Positions 22,701 to 36,100 of a stretch of 64,000 nt of DNA are shown in pieces; positions within the stretch are counted from its first letter, which is position 1, and each line of letters opens with the position of its first letter. Source of the stretch: Pectinophora gossypiella (taxonomy: Eukaryota > Arthropoda > Insecta > Lepidoptera > Gelechiidae); assembly GCF_024362695.1 (NCBI RefSeq), contig NC_065425.1, positions 1,493,001 to 1,557,000 on the forward strand. The letters are read 5' to 3'. The notes below the pieces were generated by a model. The model made no database searches and had not been told where the DNA came from. It saw nothing but the letters and a program-made list of their open reading frames with translations. Position numbers and translations under genes: made by a program.

Positions 22701-25700
22701 TAGCTGTCATATGTGTGATTCATATTTAATCATCAGCTACCATCGCAGAGATGCAGTATAAATGATAATGAACACTACACAACTACTTTAGTAGTGTGCT
22801 TTTAGGGCCTGTGCAACCTCTTCCCGCTGTCCCGCTGTAGAGAACCAATCTTGGTTGGTACTCGCCGGTTATTCGCACGATACGGATGCTTACGCCCTGG
22901 CGCAAGACAACCCGGATGTACAGCTGTTCAGTGGTCAAATTCACAGATGTGGCATTTCGCTAATGTTCTAGTTAAAATAAATAAATAAAAATAGTTGAGG
23001 AGCTCGGTGGCGCAGCGGTTAACGCGCTGGGTCTGCGATTGTTGAAGTAAAGCAACTTTCGCAGAAGCCGGTCATAGGATGGGTGACCACAAAAAAAAAG
23101 TTTTCATCTCGAGCTCCTCCGTGCTTCGGAAGGCACGTTAAGCCATTTATCCCGTCTGCATTAGCAGTCGTTAATAACCATCAATCCGCACTGGGCCCGC
23201 GTGATGGTTTAAGGCCCGATCTCCCTATCCATCCATAAGGAAGGCCCGTGCCCCAGCAGTGGGGACGTTAATGGGCTGATGATGATGATGAGTTTTGTCT
23301 CCGGTTCATTGAGGGGACGCCTGTGCCCAGCAGTGGGACGTATATAGGCTGTTTATGTTATGTTTTATGTTATCTAGTTTTGTCTAATATGTATAATGTT
23401 TCATTCGAATTGGTTTTTACTGTAATGGCTGAATGTAAAACAGTAAAAATAAAAGAAATAAATATTAACGCGAATACATTGTTTTAAGTTTACGCGGTTA
23501 TTATCAAAGCGGCAAAGAAAGAGGGTAGACAGATATGTCTGCCCGTAGAAAAAAAAAATATGGATCTACCTACTCCACTCCAATCTCATCAGTCATCCCG
23601 TGATCATGGCACTTGCAACAGTGTCGAAATATCGGGAGTCTCATATCCCCATTTAAACGCGGTAAGAACCCGTTATTATGTGTTTTAATTATTAACGCGA
23701 ATTTTCATGTGGACAAGGCTTTAAGGCTTTCACCCTGTAATAAAAGGACAAGATACCTGATAGTTATGTGCAAAACCGTTTTCTGTAGTCGTAGTGTGAC
23801 ATTACCAAGAGTTAGTCATGTCTTTCTGCTTATCTTTGTCGTGACTATCCTCGTTAGCTATCGCATCAACAATCTCTGGGTACTTCTCCGAACACCAGAA
23901 TCCAAATCAATAGGTAAGTACTTAACTACTTACCGTGCACGCAAAATATCCTAGCATCTTTTGACACATACATATATACTACATACATAACTCACGCCTA
24001 TTTCAAGCAGAGACTATAGAATTCCATTTGCTTCGATCCTGACACACTTCTCTTGCTTCCTCCACATTCATCAATCGCTTCCGCACGCCGGTTCAGAGTA
24101 GATCGCACCTTTTCTAAGGACATCTAGTTCTAGTTCTGTGCAATAAAGTATATTTGATTTGATTTGATTTGATTTGACATCTCCAATTTGGTCAATGTAC
24201 GTCCTTCTAGGTCTTCCTCTGCCAGCCCTACCACCAACTTTCGCTTTATATATCGCTTTCGCAATCCTTTTATCCTTCATCCGCTCTACGTGTCCAAATC
24301 AATCTAACATTCCCTTCTTATCTTAATCACTATATTAGCGCCAACTGGGCTACCACGGCGGCCAACTTACGTAATTTCTAACTGAATATTTGCGTTAACG
24401 GTGACTGACCACCGTTTGAAGATCTACCCAACTGATAAATTCATTTTCCCTCTTTGTTTCTCTCACCTACAGTTGTATCTCCCGTCTCACCTGTCCTTGT
24501 CCTTTTCGTACTGTCGTATCATGAGCCGCTGCTTGTTGATCTGCCGCGCGTTCATCTCCAGCTCGTGGTCCAGCTGCTTGCGGTGCTGCTCCTGCAGGTT
24601 CAGCATGTTCAGGTTCTCCGCCGCCTCGTCTGTGCACATTTTTTTAGTTTTTTTTTATTGCACTTTTTGTTTATGTATGCGTACGCGACATCGTACCGAA
24701 CATTTAGAGGGATGATTCAGGTCATGATTCAGAGTTACTTCATGAGTTAATATCAAGTGGAATTTTCCGTCGCAAAAGTATGGAACGGAAAACAATTTAA
24801 AAAAACGTTAACATTTTCATGAATTTTCCTATAGGAAAATCCACTTGATATCAAAAATGAAAATCGACTTGGTAAGTGACATCGTAACAATTACTGAGGG
24901 GGATGATTCGGCTCATTATTCTGAGTTAAAATCAAGTGGAATTTTCCGTCGCAATAGTGTGGAACAGAAAATAATTCATGAATTTTCCACTTGATATCAA
25001 CTCAGAATCACGATCTGAATCATCCCCCTCAGTATTTGTTACGATGTCACTAACACCCTGTATTATATAGTATCATGCAATATTGCGATGAATGTACTCT
25101 GACCAGCAGAATTGGGAATATCGTGTTAGAAGAATTTAGTTTAGTGTTTGCTTCTATGGTGGACTGGCGCGAATTCAAACGTAGAACGCGTATAACTGCT
25201 TATGTTCACGGCATATCTTAAAAACCGACGACGTGATTCATGATTCATAGGTGCTAAAATACTTTAGCTATGTTTAGGGGGCGATCCTATTTTCATTAAC
25301 CGGGCACAGGCACAAATCCTAGAAAAAAATGTACTCAAACCCGGGGAGCCGAGCGCCAGCTTAAATCCCGGTACCAGACTTGCGCCAACGAGTTATTAAT
25401 ATATCTTAACCTCAGTGTTCACGATGTAACTTGGATAAATTCTATTGGAATGGAGCAAAATCAAATTAATTGAAAAAATAGCTTCAATTTTTAGCGAAAA
25501 CAAAAATATATTCTTTTAATGTGCTCCAAAATGGTCAATAATAAAAACAATAAAACGCGAACAAAGATTTAAAGTTTTATTGAAAAAAACTAAAAAAATA
25601 TCTTAATTAATGTTTACGACAGGTGAATTAATTTGCATTATGTACAAGGACAAAATACGATAAATCGGTAGTTTTGCTATTAAAAGATTAGAAGTAAATA

Positions 25701-27105
25701 CAGGAAAATACAAGTATAATTGAAATTAAGTAAAAAACAAAATTATATTATATGACGTCTTCCAATAGAATTGACCAAGTATAAAAAAACAATAGCATAA
25801 CATACATAAACTCACGATTATATGTCAATGCACTAGTCAAAGGTACATCTATCGCAAAATGAACTAAGTATCCACACCACACCTCAACGAGCTTTCTGTT
25901 AGACCATACGTTGTCCTGTATACATATATTTACATAGAACAACGTAGTCAAATACCGTACGATACTATATAATATAGGGTGTTAGTGACATCGTAACGAA
26001 TACTGAGGGGGATAATTCAAACCATATCATCATCAGCCCATTAACGTCCCCACTGCTGGGGCACGGGCCTTCCCTATGGATGGATAGGGATATCGGGCCT
26101 TAAACCATCACGCGGGCCCAGTGCGGATTGATGGTTATTAACGACTGCTAATGCAGCCGGGACCAACGGCTTAACGTGCCTTCCGAAGCACGGAGGAGCT
26201 CGAGATGAAAAACTTTTTTTTGTGGTCACCCATCCTATGACCGGCCTTTGCGAAAGTTGCTTTACTTCAACAATCGCAGACCGAGCGCGTTTACCACTGC
26301 GCCACCGAGCTCCTCAAAAAATATAGTCTACTTAAAAATATAATTTTTCTGGGGGAACAGGCGTGGTATTACGCACAGGGCCTAATTTGTCTGAGAGTAC
26401 AGGCGTACGGTCACGAGTATTAATTTGTATAAATTTTGAAACCATGTCACATTAACTTTTTTGACAAATTAAACCGTAAGTCTCATTAAATGTCAAATAT
26501 GATAGTGCGACAGGGTTCTTGACAGTGGGTACATGATATTGCTTATGACTGTACGTTTATGGCCCTCCCTCTGGTTTTGTCGCATGAACTTATTTGGTGT
26601 CTCCAGTGAGGATACAAACTACCCATTTCTCCCACCAGGTGTCTCTACTGTTGAGTGTCCTTAAATTTTGACAGTTCCCCATACTTACTATTTGATTAAA
26701 CAAACATTTTGTTTTGGTCATATTTTTACAATAAACCTTTTGCGCAGCGTTTTACCCTAAAGATCGGAAAGAAGAAACCTTATTTTCAATCAAAACTGCC
26801 TTTTTCCAACTGATGGCTGCTTTTCTTTTTTGCAACTCATCCTTCAGACGGGATACACGCCACGTTGTTGCTCCACATTTTATAGCAATTTATCACGAAT
26901 TTTAGCTGGACAGTATGGAGATTTCATGTGTATTAATGTGTTATGTCTGTCCCGTGATCATGGCACTTGCAACAGTGTCGAAATATCGGGAGTCTCATAT
27001 CCCCATTTAAACGCGGTAAGGACCCGTTATTATGTGTTTTAATTTTGTTATGTCTGATTGTTGAAATTTAGTTCTGTGCAACTATTAATGTTAGGTGTGT
27101 GTGTA

Positions 27106-27157
<52 letters not shown>

Positions 27158-30100
27158 CGTGCGTGCGAGCGTGAGTGCGTGCTTGTAGGTGTGTGTGTGT
27201 GTGTGTACATTTGATTTGATTTTTGAGATTTGATAAAATTTAGGGACACTCAGCAGTGCTGCCGCCCACATTTGAGCTTCTAGTTTTTATCCACATTGTC
27301 TACTTCCCCGCCAGCACTCTTAGCATGCAGCCGAGCAACATTTCCTCCTGTCTATGGTCAGGCTTGGCTCTCTTACTCTGTATCTTCTGCATGTTCTTGT
27401 TGAGGATGTCCTTCTCTCTGCACAGATTCTCTATGTCCCTCTTGTCCGCCTCTGCCTGTCTCTTGCCGAGCATGATCTCTCGCTCCATCACGGATACTTG
27501 TTGGTGGAGGCGCTCGCTGCAACAAAAAAATATTAATTAGCGTTATGTCCACTACCGTTTGTTCGGCTCTTGGTTTGTGTGGACTGTATATGTAGATGGT
27601 GAGAGGTCGAGGGTTCTAAATCCAACTGCAGCAAAACACCAGATTGTTACTTTTCACTGTTTAATTAAATATTGTTAATAAAAATACACTTTTACTTTAC
27701 ACTTTCGCGGGAGGCGTCGGCCATTCGAGTCTAAACAATTGCCATACCAAAAAATATTAATTAATTATCTTTATACTTGTGTTGCCAGCAACACCGTTAT
27801 CTCCACATAATACCAGCGTCGTGGTTCACGCCGCGACTTGTGCTGAGTGAGGCCCTACTTTAAGTTATACCTGTCATTTTCTTATCACTTTAGAACCCTG
27901 TCGCACTATCATATTTGACATTTAATGAGACTTACGGTTTAATTTGTGAAAAACGTTAATGTGACGTGGTTTCAAAGTGTATACATATTAGTACTCGTGA
28001 CCGAATATTTTAGAATATGCACACCCATTACAAATAATGTAAGTACCTACGTTTGGTCGAGCCTTCAGTATTCGTTACGGTGTCACTAACACCTTTTGTA
28101 GGCTGTTTATATAACGTAAGTATCTTATGTGATGTGTTATATTCTCTACAATAAACAATTCGATTAATGAATTATTTTTACCGACTTCAAAAAAAGAAGG
28201 ACGTTATTTATAATTAATTTTAAGGTCGTAATGTAACAACGCAATTTCCCGATGCTATTGCCTAATAGTGTAACGGATAATTTATTAGTTTATATTTAAA
28301 CAGATAGATATAAATCACACAAATTAAATTAGCATAATACAAATATAAGGCCTTTGCGATCCGTAACGTTTCTTGGCTGCTACAGAGACCTTGGATCTTT
28401 CTAGACGTGGGGAAAATTTTGGTTAATGCCAAAATAGTAGATAAAATCAAGATGTGTCGATCTTTTTCAATCGTGTGGGTTATAGGCTTGATAACTTTAT
28501 ATAATTTCCTTTTAATTTCAATAAAATCATATTTATGAACAACCCCCATGGTCTAGTAGTGGCTGGGCTCACTATCTGGAGGAAACATTAAAAAATAATA
28601 ATAATTCGGTGTTTAGTGAGACGTAATTTGCAACTATAACAACAACTATTATCTATAACTGTACCTAAATTTATGCACAATAAAAATATTTATGAAAAAA
28701 AAAAAAAAAAAACTTTAACTTTACATTTAAGACAGATTGAGATACGTACATACATAGCGGTCAAACACATAACCCTCCTCAAATTGGATATGTCCTTAGA
28801 ATAGGTTTAGTACTATCTACTCTGAACCGGCGTGCGTGTATGAAGCGATTGATGAATGTGGAGGAAGCAAGAGAAGTGTGTCAGGATATATTTTTTTTGA
28901 CGTGACTTATTGTAGATTTGCCGCTGATGGCATTAACTACTTGGCCGGACAAATGGGGAGCGCTGAAGGCTCTCACCCGGTACAACGTTTAAGACAACAG
29001 GCCTGAGGGTGCCCAGTTGGGCGCGAACCTCGGCTCAGGGCGGTCGGGTCGGTCGGGGCGACCCGACGGACCCCGATACTTTTCAGTACCGAACTGTGTC
29101 AGGATCGAAGCAAATGGAATTCTATAGTCTCTGTTTACCCCGGTGGGAAATAGGCGTGGGTTTATGTATGTGTGTATGTACATAACCCTCATTTTTGCTT
29201 CGCCGCAGTCGGATAAAAAGATGAGTAACGCTCAACTAAAATTGCATCATATTCAAGATACCTAACAAAATACAGGGTGTCAGTGATATCGTACTGATGG
29301 AAAGTTCCACTTGGTATTAACTGAGAATCATGTGCACCAATGAATGTATGACCTGTATGGCCACCTGCAGGCGCAGGTGTGTACTTGTATGTAAGGGTGT
29401 TAGTGACATCGTAACGAAAACTTTGTATCGGAAAATTCATGAATTTTCTTAAACAATCATTTATTACAAGTCACACTTATACATAGGCTAGGTTTTTTTT
29501 GTTTTTTTTTTTTAAATTATTTTCAGAGTTACATAATTTTGCGACGGAAAATTCCACTTGATATCAACTCAGAATTATGGCCTGAATCATCGCTCAAAGT
29601 TTTCGCTAACACCTTGTATATTTTTCTGAGGTCACAGAATATACAATAATAAACCAGCCTGTCGCACACACAAGTAGATATATTAATGTGGGATCGTCGG
29701 GCGAGAATTAAACACGTTAGCACCTTTAACACCTTTTTTTATTGTTTCCTTCTTAATAAGCGCGCAGACATTACACTTTTTTTAATTGAAAATATTAACG
29801 ATTAACGCAGATCAAAAAATAACACCCTTCCACCTCGACTCTCACCCAACGTCTCTTTTTAAAAATCAGTCATCTCAATCCGTTCACACCGTTCATTTCA
29901 CTCCGTTCATTTCAAGTCACTCATCCATCTTTTCTTTATTCATCTTCGTTTAGAAATCAACATTCAGCCTCTTACTTATCCCACACTCGGCCGTCCTGAA
30001 CAATGTCTGCCCTCAGACACACCCATACACACGCTACAATAATACACTTAACAACTTTACTTTACTTAAACAATAACTATCACAACATAATATCACAACA

Positions 30101-33100
30101 CCTCACACAAAATCTTTCATCCAACTTCTTACACTTTCACATATAACCTCACAAAACAATCTTATCACCTTATATACCTATCAACTTACATACACATACA
30201 CCTTATCACACTGTACATTATAACTCCTTACACATTTTATACAGTCTTATGTTTTTAATCTTATACAAAATTAAATGTAAGTTTATGTTTTAGAGTATTT
30301 TAAATGCAAATTAATTGTAGTAATTATCATAATATTACTAACAAAACAGTAAATTCTTTAAACACTAAAGTATGACATATAAGTATTATAGCTTTTTTAA
30401 ATAACAAAACAATGTTGTAGTCTTGACTACATAAACTATTTTTATGTTATAAGTAAACTTTTTTTAAATTAAAAAAAAATAGATCTTATCACTTAAGTCT
30501 TATCATTATAGGAACTGTTTACAAGTAAGTATATAATTTATAACTGAACAACCATTGGTAAGTACCTATTATCTAGTGACTTTCTTTTAATAGTGTTAAA
30601 TAATAAAAAGAAATTACAAAAAAAAAAAAAAAAAACCGACATTCATCCCTTTCATACTGTATAGTAAATTGTGAAAACCTGGAACAAAAAAAACATAATT
30701 AAATTTTACATTTACCTAAAATATGGTGTTTAATTTCTCTCCCATTTCTTCATATACTCTGCACATGTAGTGGTTTTCTTAGGTCCTTCACCAGTATCTG
30801 TTATCTTCTCTACATTGTATCTATCATTTCCATTTATTCCTGTTATCTTGTAGGGTCCCAAATATTTTGCTTTTAGCTTCATAGCTGTTCCAAACTGTGT
30901 TCTTTTAATAGCAACTAAATCTCCTATTTTATACTTTGTGCTGTCTTTTCTTTTCTTATCAAAATTTCTTCTATTTTCTTCTTGTATGTTTAGTATTTGT
31001 TCTTTAGCTCTTTTCCTTGTTTCTTCCCTCTGTTCTATAAAATTACTAATATATTCTTCTTTTAACATATCTATAAGCTGTAGGTCTTCTTTCTGTCTCA
31101 TTTTAACTCCAGTAAGTAGTTCAAATGGTGTTGTTTTTATGCTTCTATGGTAGGTGCTATTTAAAGCTCTCTGTAGTTTACTAGTATGCTTATACCAGTG
31201 TGATGGATCTTCAATGTTCATCTTGGTAAGTACTGATATTATTGTACGGTGAATACGCTCCACTTGTCCGTTTCCTCTTGGCACTCCTGTAGTTATTTTA
31301 CAGTGTTCAATTTCTTCATTAGTGCAGTACTCTTCAAAATCCTTACTAGTGAATGCTGTACCCCTGTCACTGACAATTCTAACTGGATTTCCAAATGTCT
31401 GTTGTAAAATCAATAGTTTTTCAATAGTTTCCTTAGATGTTACTGTTTTCACTGGAAAAATCCAAACAAATTTTGTAAATCCATCCACAACAGTCAATAT
31501 ATGGTTATATTTCTTCTTAGTTTCTGCTAGAGGGCCAATATGGTCCACATGTAATGTGTGTAATGGTCCATTTTCTTTATTTAGTGGATGTAGAAATCCC
31601 TCTTGCTTTCCCTCTTTCCTGTTTCCTAAAATACAAGGTACACATGCTGATATAAACTCAGTTATTTTCCTTTCTAGGTTATCTATGTAGTAGTCTTTTC
31701 TAATCAATTCCATAGTCTTCTTTTTTGCAAAATGACCATTTTCATGAGCTCTTCTTATGATTTCATTTTCCATCTTCCTGGGAACCACTAATGCCTGATC
31801 TGGTCCTTTACATAGTAAGCCTTGATGTAAATAGTAGTCATTATATGATTTTCCTTGTGTCAGTACGTCTTTAATTGCCTTCAAACCATCGTCACTTTCC
31901 TGGGCACACTGTAGCTCCTTGTGTAGGTCTGTTGTTGTTACAGCAACGTATGGAATACGACTTAATGCATCAGTATGTCGCATTTTTATACCACTTCGAT
32001 GTTCAATAGTAAAATCATAGTCTTGGAGTAACAGAATCCAACGTGCAACTCTTGTAGACATAGCCAAATCTTTCTTGTTCAATGTCATTTGGAAGGCTTT
32101 ACAATCTGTGACTATCTTGAAACATATTCCATGTAGGTAGTGCCTGAATTTCTTGACGCCTTCTATGATGGCTAAAGCCTCTAGCTCATAGCTTGTGTAC
32201 TTGCTTTCTGCTTCTGTTGTTCTTCGACTCATGTAATGAACTGGATGCAACTCTCCATCTTCATTGCACTTTTGCATCAATATAGCTGAGTAAGCTGTAC
32301 AAGAAGCATCGGTATGTAATTCTGTGATCGCCGTGGGATCATATATTCTTAGTACTGGATCATTTCCTAATTTTTCTTTGAGAGTTCTAAAAACTTGTTT
32401 ATGTTCTTCTGTGAAATGAAACTGTTTGTCTTTTCTTAATAAATCTGTTAATGGTTGCGCTATCTGTGCATATCCTTGAATGAATTTTCTGAAGTAAGAA
32501 CATAGCCCCAAAAAACTATGTAGTTGTTTGATATTCTGTGGTTCTGGGTATTTCAATACTACCTCAGTTTTCTCTGGAGAAGGCATTACTATTCCATTCT
32601 GTATAACATGTCCAAGGTATTCTACTTTCTTCACCATAAGTTGTGATTTTTGCCAATTAATATTCAGTCCATATTCTGATGCAATCTGGAGTACTTCTGT
32701 TAAACGCTGAACCGCCTCTTCTTCGTTCTCTGCTGGAATTAATAAATCGTCTATGAATATCATTACAATACCGCGTGATATCAAATCCCTGAAAATAGCT
32801 GTGATATATCTCATGAAAACCTTAGGACACGTAGCCAAACCAAATGGTGCCCTTAAAAATTCATACTGCCCTGTCATGGTAACAAAAGCTGTATATTTTG
32901 TACACTCCTTGTTAATCTTCAAATGAAAATAACCATTTTTCAAGTCAAGAGCTGAAAACACTTTTGCATTAGTCAGTTTGTCAATAAGATTGTCTATAAT
33001 TGGTAATGGGTATTCATCCTTTATTATTTTCTTGTTCAGTAGCCTGTAATCCACACAAATCCTTATGGTATTATCCTTCTTTTTTACTAAAACCAGAGGA

Positions 33101-36100
33101 CTAGCATAATCAGAGTAACTAACCTTTATAATTCCGTCTTTCAACCACTGTTCTATCTGCTTGTCGACTTCTTCTTGCTCCTTAACAGAAACACGCCGCG
33201 GTCGCTGTGCCACAGGTATGTCGTCCTTGAGAATGATCTTCAATTCCACTGGTACTTCTTTGGTCTGCTTTGGCTGGTAATTTTCTACTAACTTGATAAC
33301 TTCTTGTTTCAGAGCTGGATCGCTGACGGTACCTAATAGATCAACAGTGCAAGGAAAACAATTAACATTCGTCAACCACTCTTCGTCTTTCGGAAATAAC
33401 CACACTGATCCTTCTTTCATAACCATTACTACAGTTTTCAAAAATTCTTGACCAATTATCAATTTATATGGCATACACTCTTTTGGAACAATATGAAAGG
33501 TCACTTGATAATATTTACGATCATCTACACAGAAATCTATCTTAATAAGTCCCAAAGATCTTACACACGAATCGCCAAGTCCACGCATTGTTATGTTTTC
33601 GTCGTATTTTTCCACACAAATCGTTGAACAAAAGTCGTCACGTATCAAGTTCATGTCACTACCCGAATCGATTAATGCATTTATTTGTTTACCGCACAGT
33701 TCAATATTTTTTTCCGGCTTACGCGCAATAATTTCGTTTTTCATAACCTCAATCTTGTTTGTTGAAACATCGGATACGCATATCTCGCTCTCGTTCAAAA
33801 ATGAAGACGTCATCTTGACATTCCGCTCCATACATTCATTCTTTCTAACGTCAAAGTTGTCAGCTTGATTTTGCATATTGCCTCAGAACAATAACTAAAG
33901 CATAGAAGGAAGGCTAAAATAAGAATTCAGAAACTATAAACCGGCTCTCTTCTAGCTTACGACACAAACTATGAGTGAGAAAAGGACAAATGATTCGCTC
34001 TTTGCTTCATTTTTTCCGAGGTTGTCACAACATGAAATGTCATTTGGACCTATTGGACTCATTTTAACTCGGCCAAATACATAGTAACATACATAAGAAG
34101 ATTTTACTTATATTTACCGAACTATTTGACACGGTCGCGTCAACTGTGTTTACGAGAGTCTTGTGTTCAGATTGTTTTAAGTGATAATTTAACAATATTT
34201 TTCCAAATAAATGGAAAGAAACTTTTATTTATATCAAATAATTGAGTGTCTCGACTGTGTGACATTATGTCTTGTGTGGTATGGGGCTGCAGCTCACATT
34301 CAGGAAGAAAAGAAAATAGCCAACAACTTCTGTCGTTTCATCGGTAAGTTTTTTGTAATTTTCTAGTGAAATGTGAACTGCTGAACAATTTTAGGAAAGT
34401 AATATGTTTTGCTGAATAGATTTGTAGCATAAAATATTTGAGATATCCATTATATTATACGTTTCATCGATGAATACGGAATTGATTTGAGGTTATGTTG
34501 ATTGTCCATAGTGATGTACTAAAATTATCGATACTTTTAATTTTTAGATTTCCTGTAGACGATAACAAAGAGAAAGAATGGATAATTCGCATTAATAGAC
34601 GAAATTGGATTCCAAATAAGTACAGCCGTATTTGCTCGAAACATTTTACTGCGGATTCATTTATGTGTGTTCCTAATTCAAAGTGGAGGCGTCTTCGAGA
34701 CGATGCTATTCCTACATTGAACATTATAGATCAGACAGATGAAATGGTGTTTAAATTTAAATTTCAGCCTAGCCTGCATCATCTCACTGCTGGATAGATA
34801 GATAAGATATTTGTATCATGTTATCACAACACGTTTATACTATCTATCATTCAACTACATATTATTATGTACCTACTTAATAAACTTAGTATATATACTA
34901 AGTCTGTAGTTGTTTTATGTCTAAACAATTATGAGTTGTACACGTTTTATATAAGTAAATTATTATTATCTTTGATTTCAGATATTAAATCCAAAAGTGT
35001 CGACTGGATTTACATGAAAAGGTATATCAAATAATTTTCTTTTTTTATATTTTTAACATGATATACATATATAGAGTGTATAATTCAACCAGCTGCACAA
35101 TGCACTTAAATCAAATATATTTTACTTTTATTTTTCTAGATTATTTTGTACATATACTATTTTAACATTATTATTAAACTTTATTTCAGTCAGTTCAAGA
35201 AGACGAGATGAAAAATTTAAAAGAAAAGCTGAACAAGTCCCGCCTCAAGATCAAACGACTTAATGAAAAAAAAAAAACAATGTGACAGGGTGTCACAAAG
35301 ACAGTTTCTAAGCAAATTGACACTGTTTAGAAATTAATAAATTTGTATTTATTGTAAATATAATGTACATAATTAATAACGTGTGAAATAAATACTTGCT
35401 AATGAACAGATTTACGATCTAATTTATATTTCATTTTACCTCCTTTTCTTATTTACTCCTACTCCAACACTCCAGTTTGATACGAACTGCGCCCAATAAA
35501 GAATGTAATGAATGTTATAGATTTGTGTAAGCGACTTAGATAAATCTTGACTAAACCTTCCTTTACAAATACAAATATACTTTATTGCACACAACATACA
35601 ATACTTACAAGTTTTGCACGAAAGATACAGTACACCACCTACCTACCTTTTACTTTCCCTTTCTGTTCTCTTATGAATACTTGTATGCCGTATTTTTTTA
35701 AGTATAATGCTATATCTAGTAGGTACGAGTATGGTAATCCTAGTATTGAAACAGCTTGTAGCCCTAGTAAAGACCGCCATTTTATGTTTACAGAGTGGCA
35801 CGTTTTTTCTGTAGGTATTTCCAGTCCATACTCTTTTCTATGTCTATGGCGTGACCCCATCGGGCCTCTTACCGTCTGTGCGGCTTAGACCCGGCGGCGG
35901 CGGTTCCAATTTGCACGGCACGTCGATCGACACCAGTGCACGGCGGATGACATCATAAATAAATTCGAATATTACAAAATACTTACCGATGAAACGATAA
36001 CAGTTGGCTATTTTCTTTCCTTCCTGAATGTGAGCTGCAGCTCCAAACTAATATAAACCAGACAATATAATCCAAAAATGGTTAGATACTTACCTATCAG

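Noticed and set aside
23043..23090. 5S rRNA gene
   Set aside because: Only about 50 bp of 5S-like sequence is present, embedded in a SINE with three copies.
27068..27271. His/Thr-rich ORF on the minus strand
   Set aside because: Translation of a GT microsatellite.
35547..35888. ORF of 113 residues in the P-like element
   Set aside because: No transposase motif; composition and position suggest non-coding filler.
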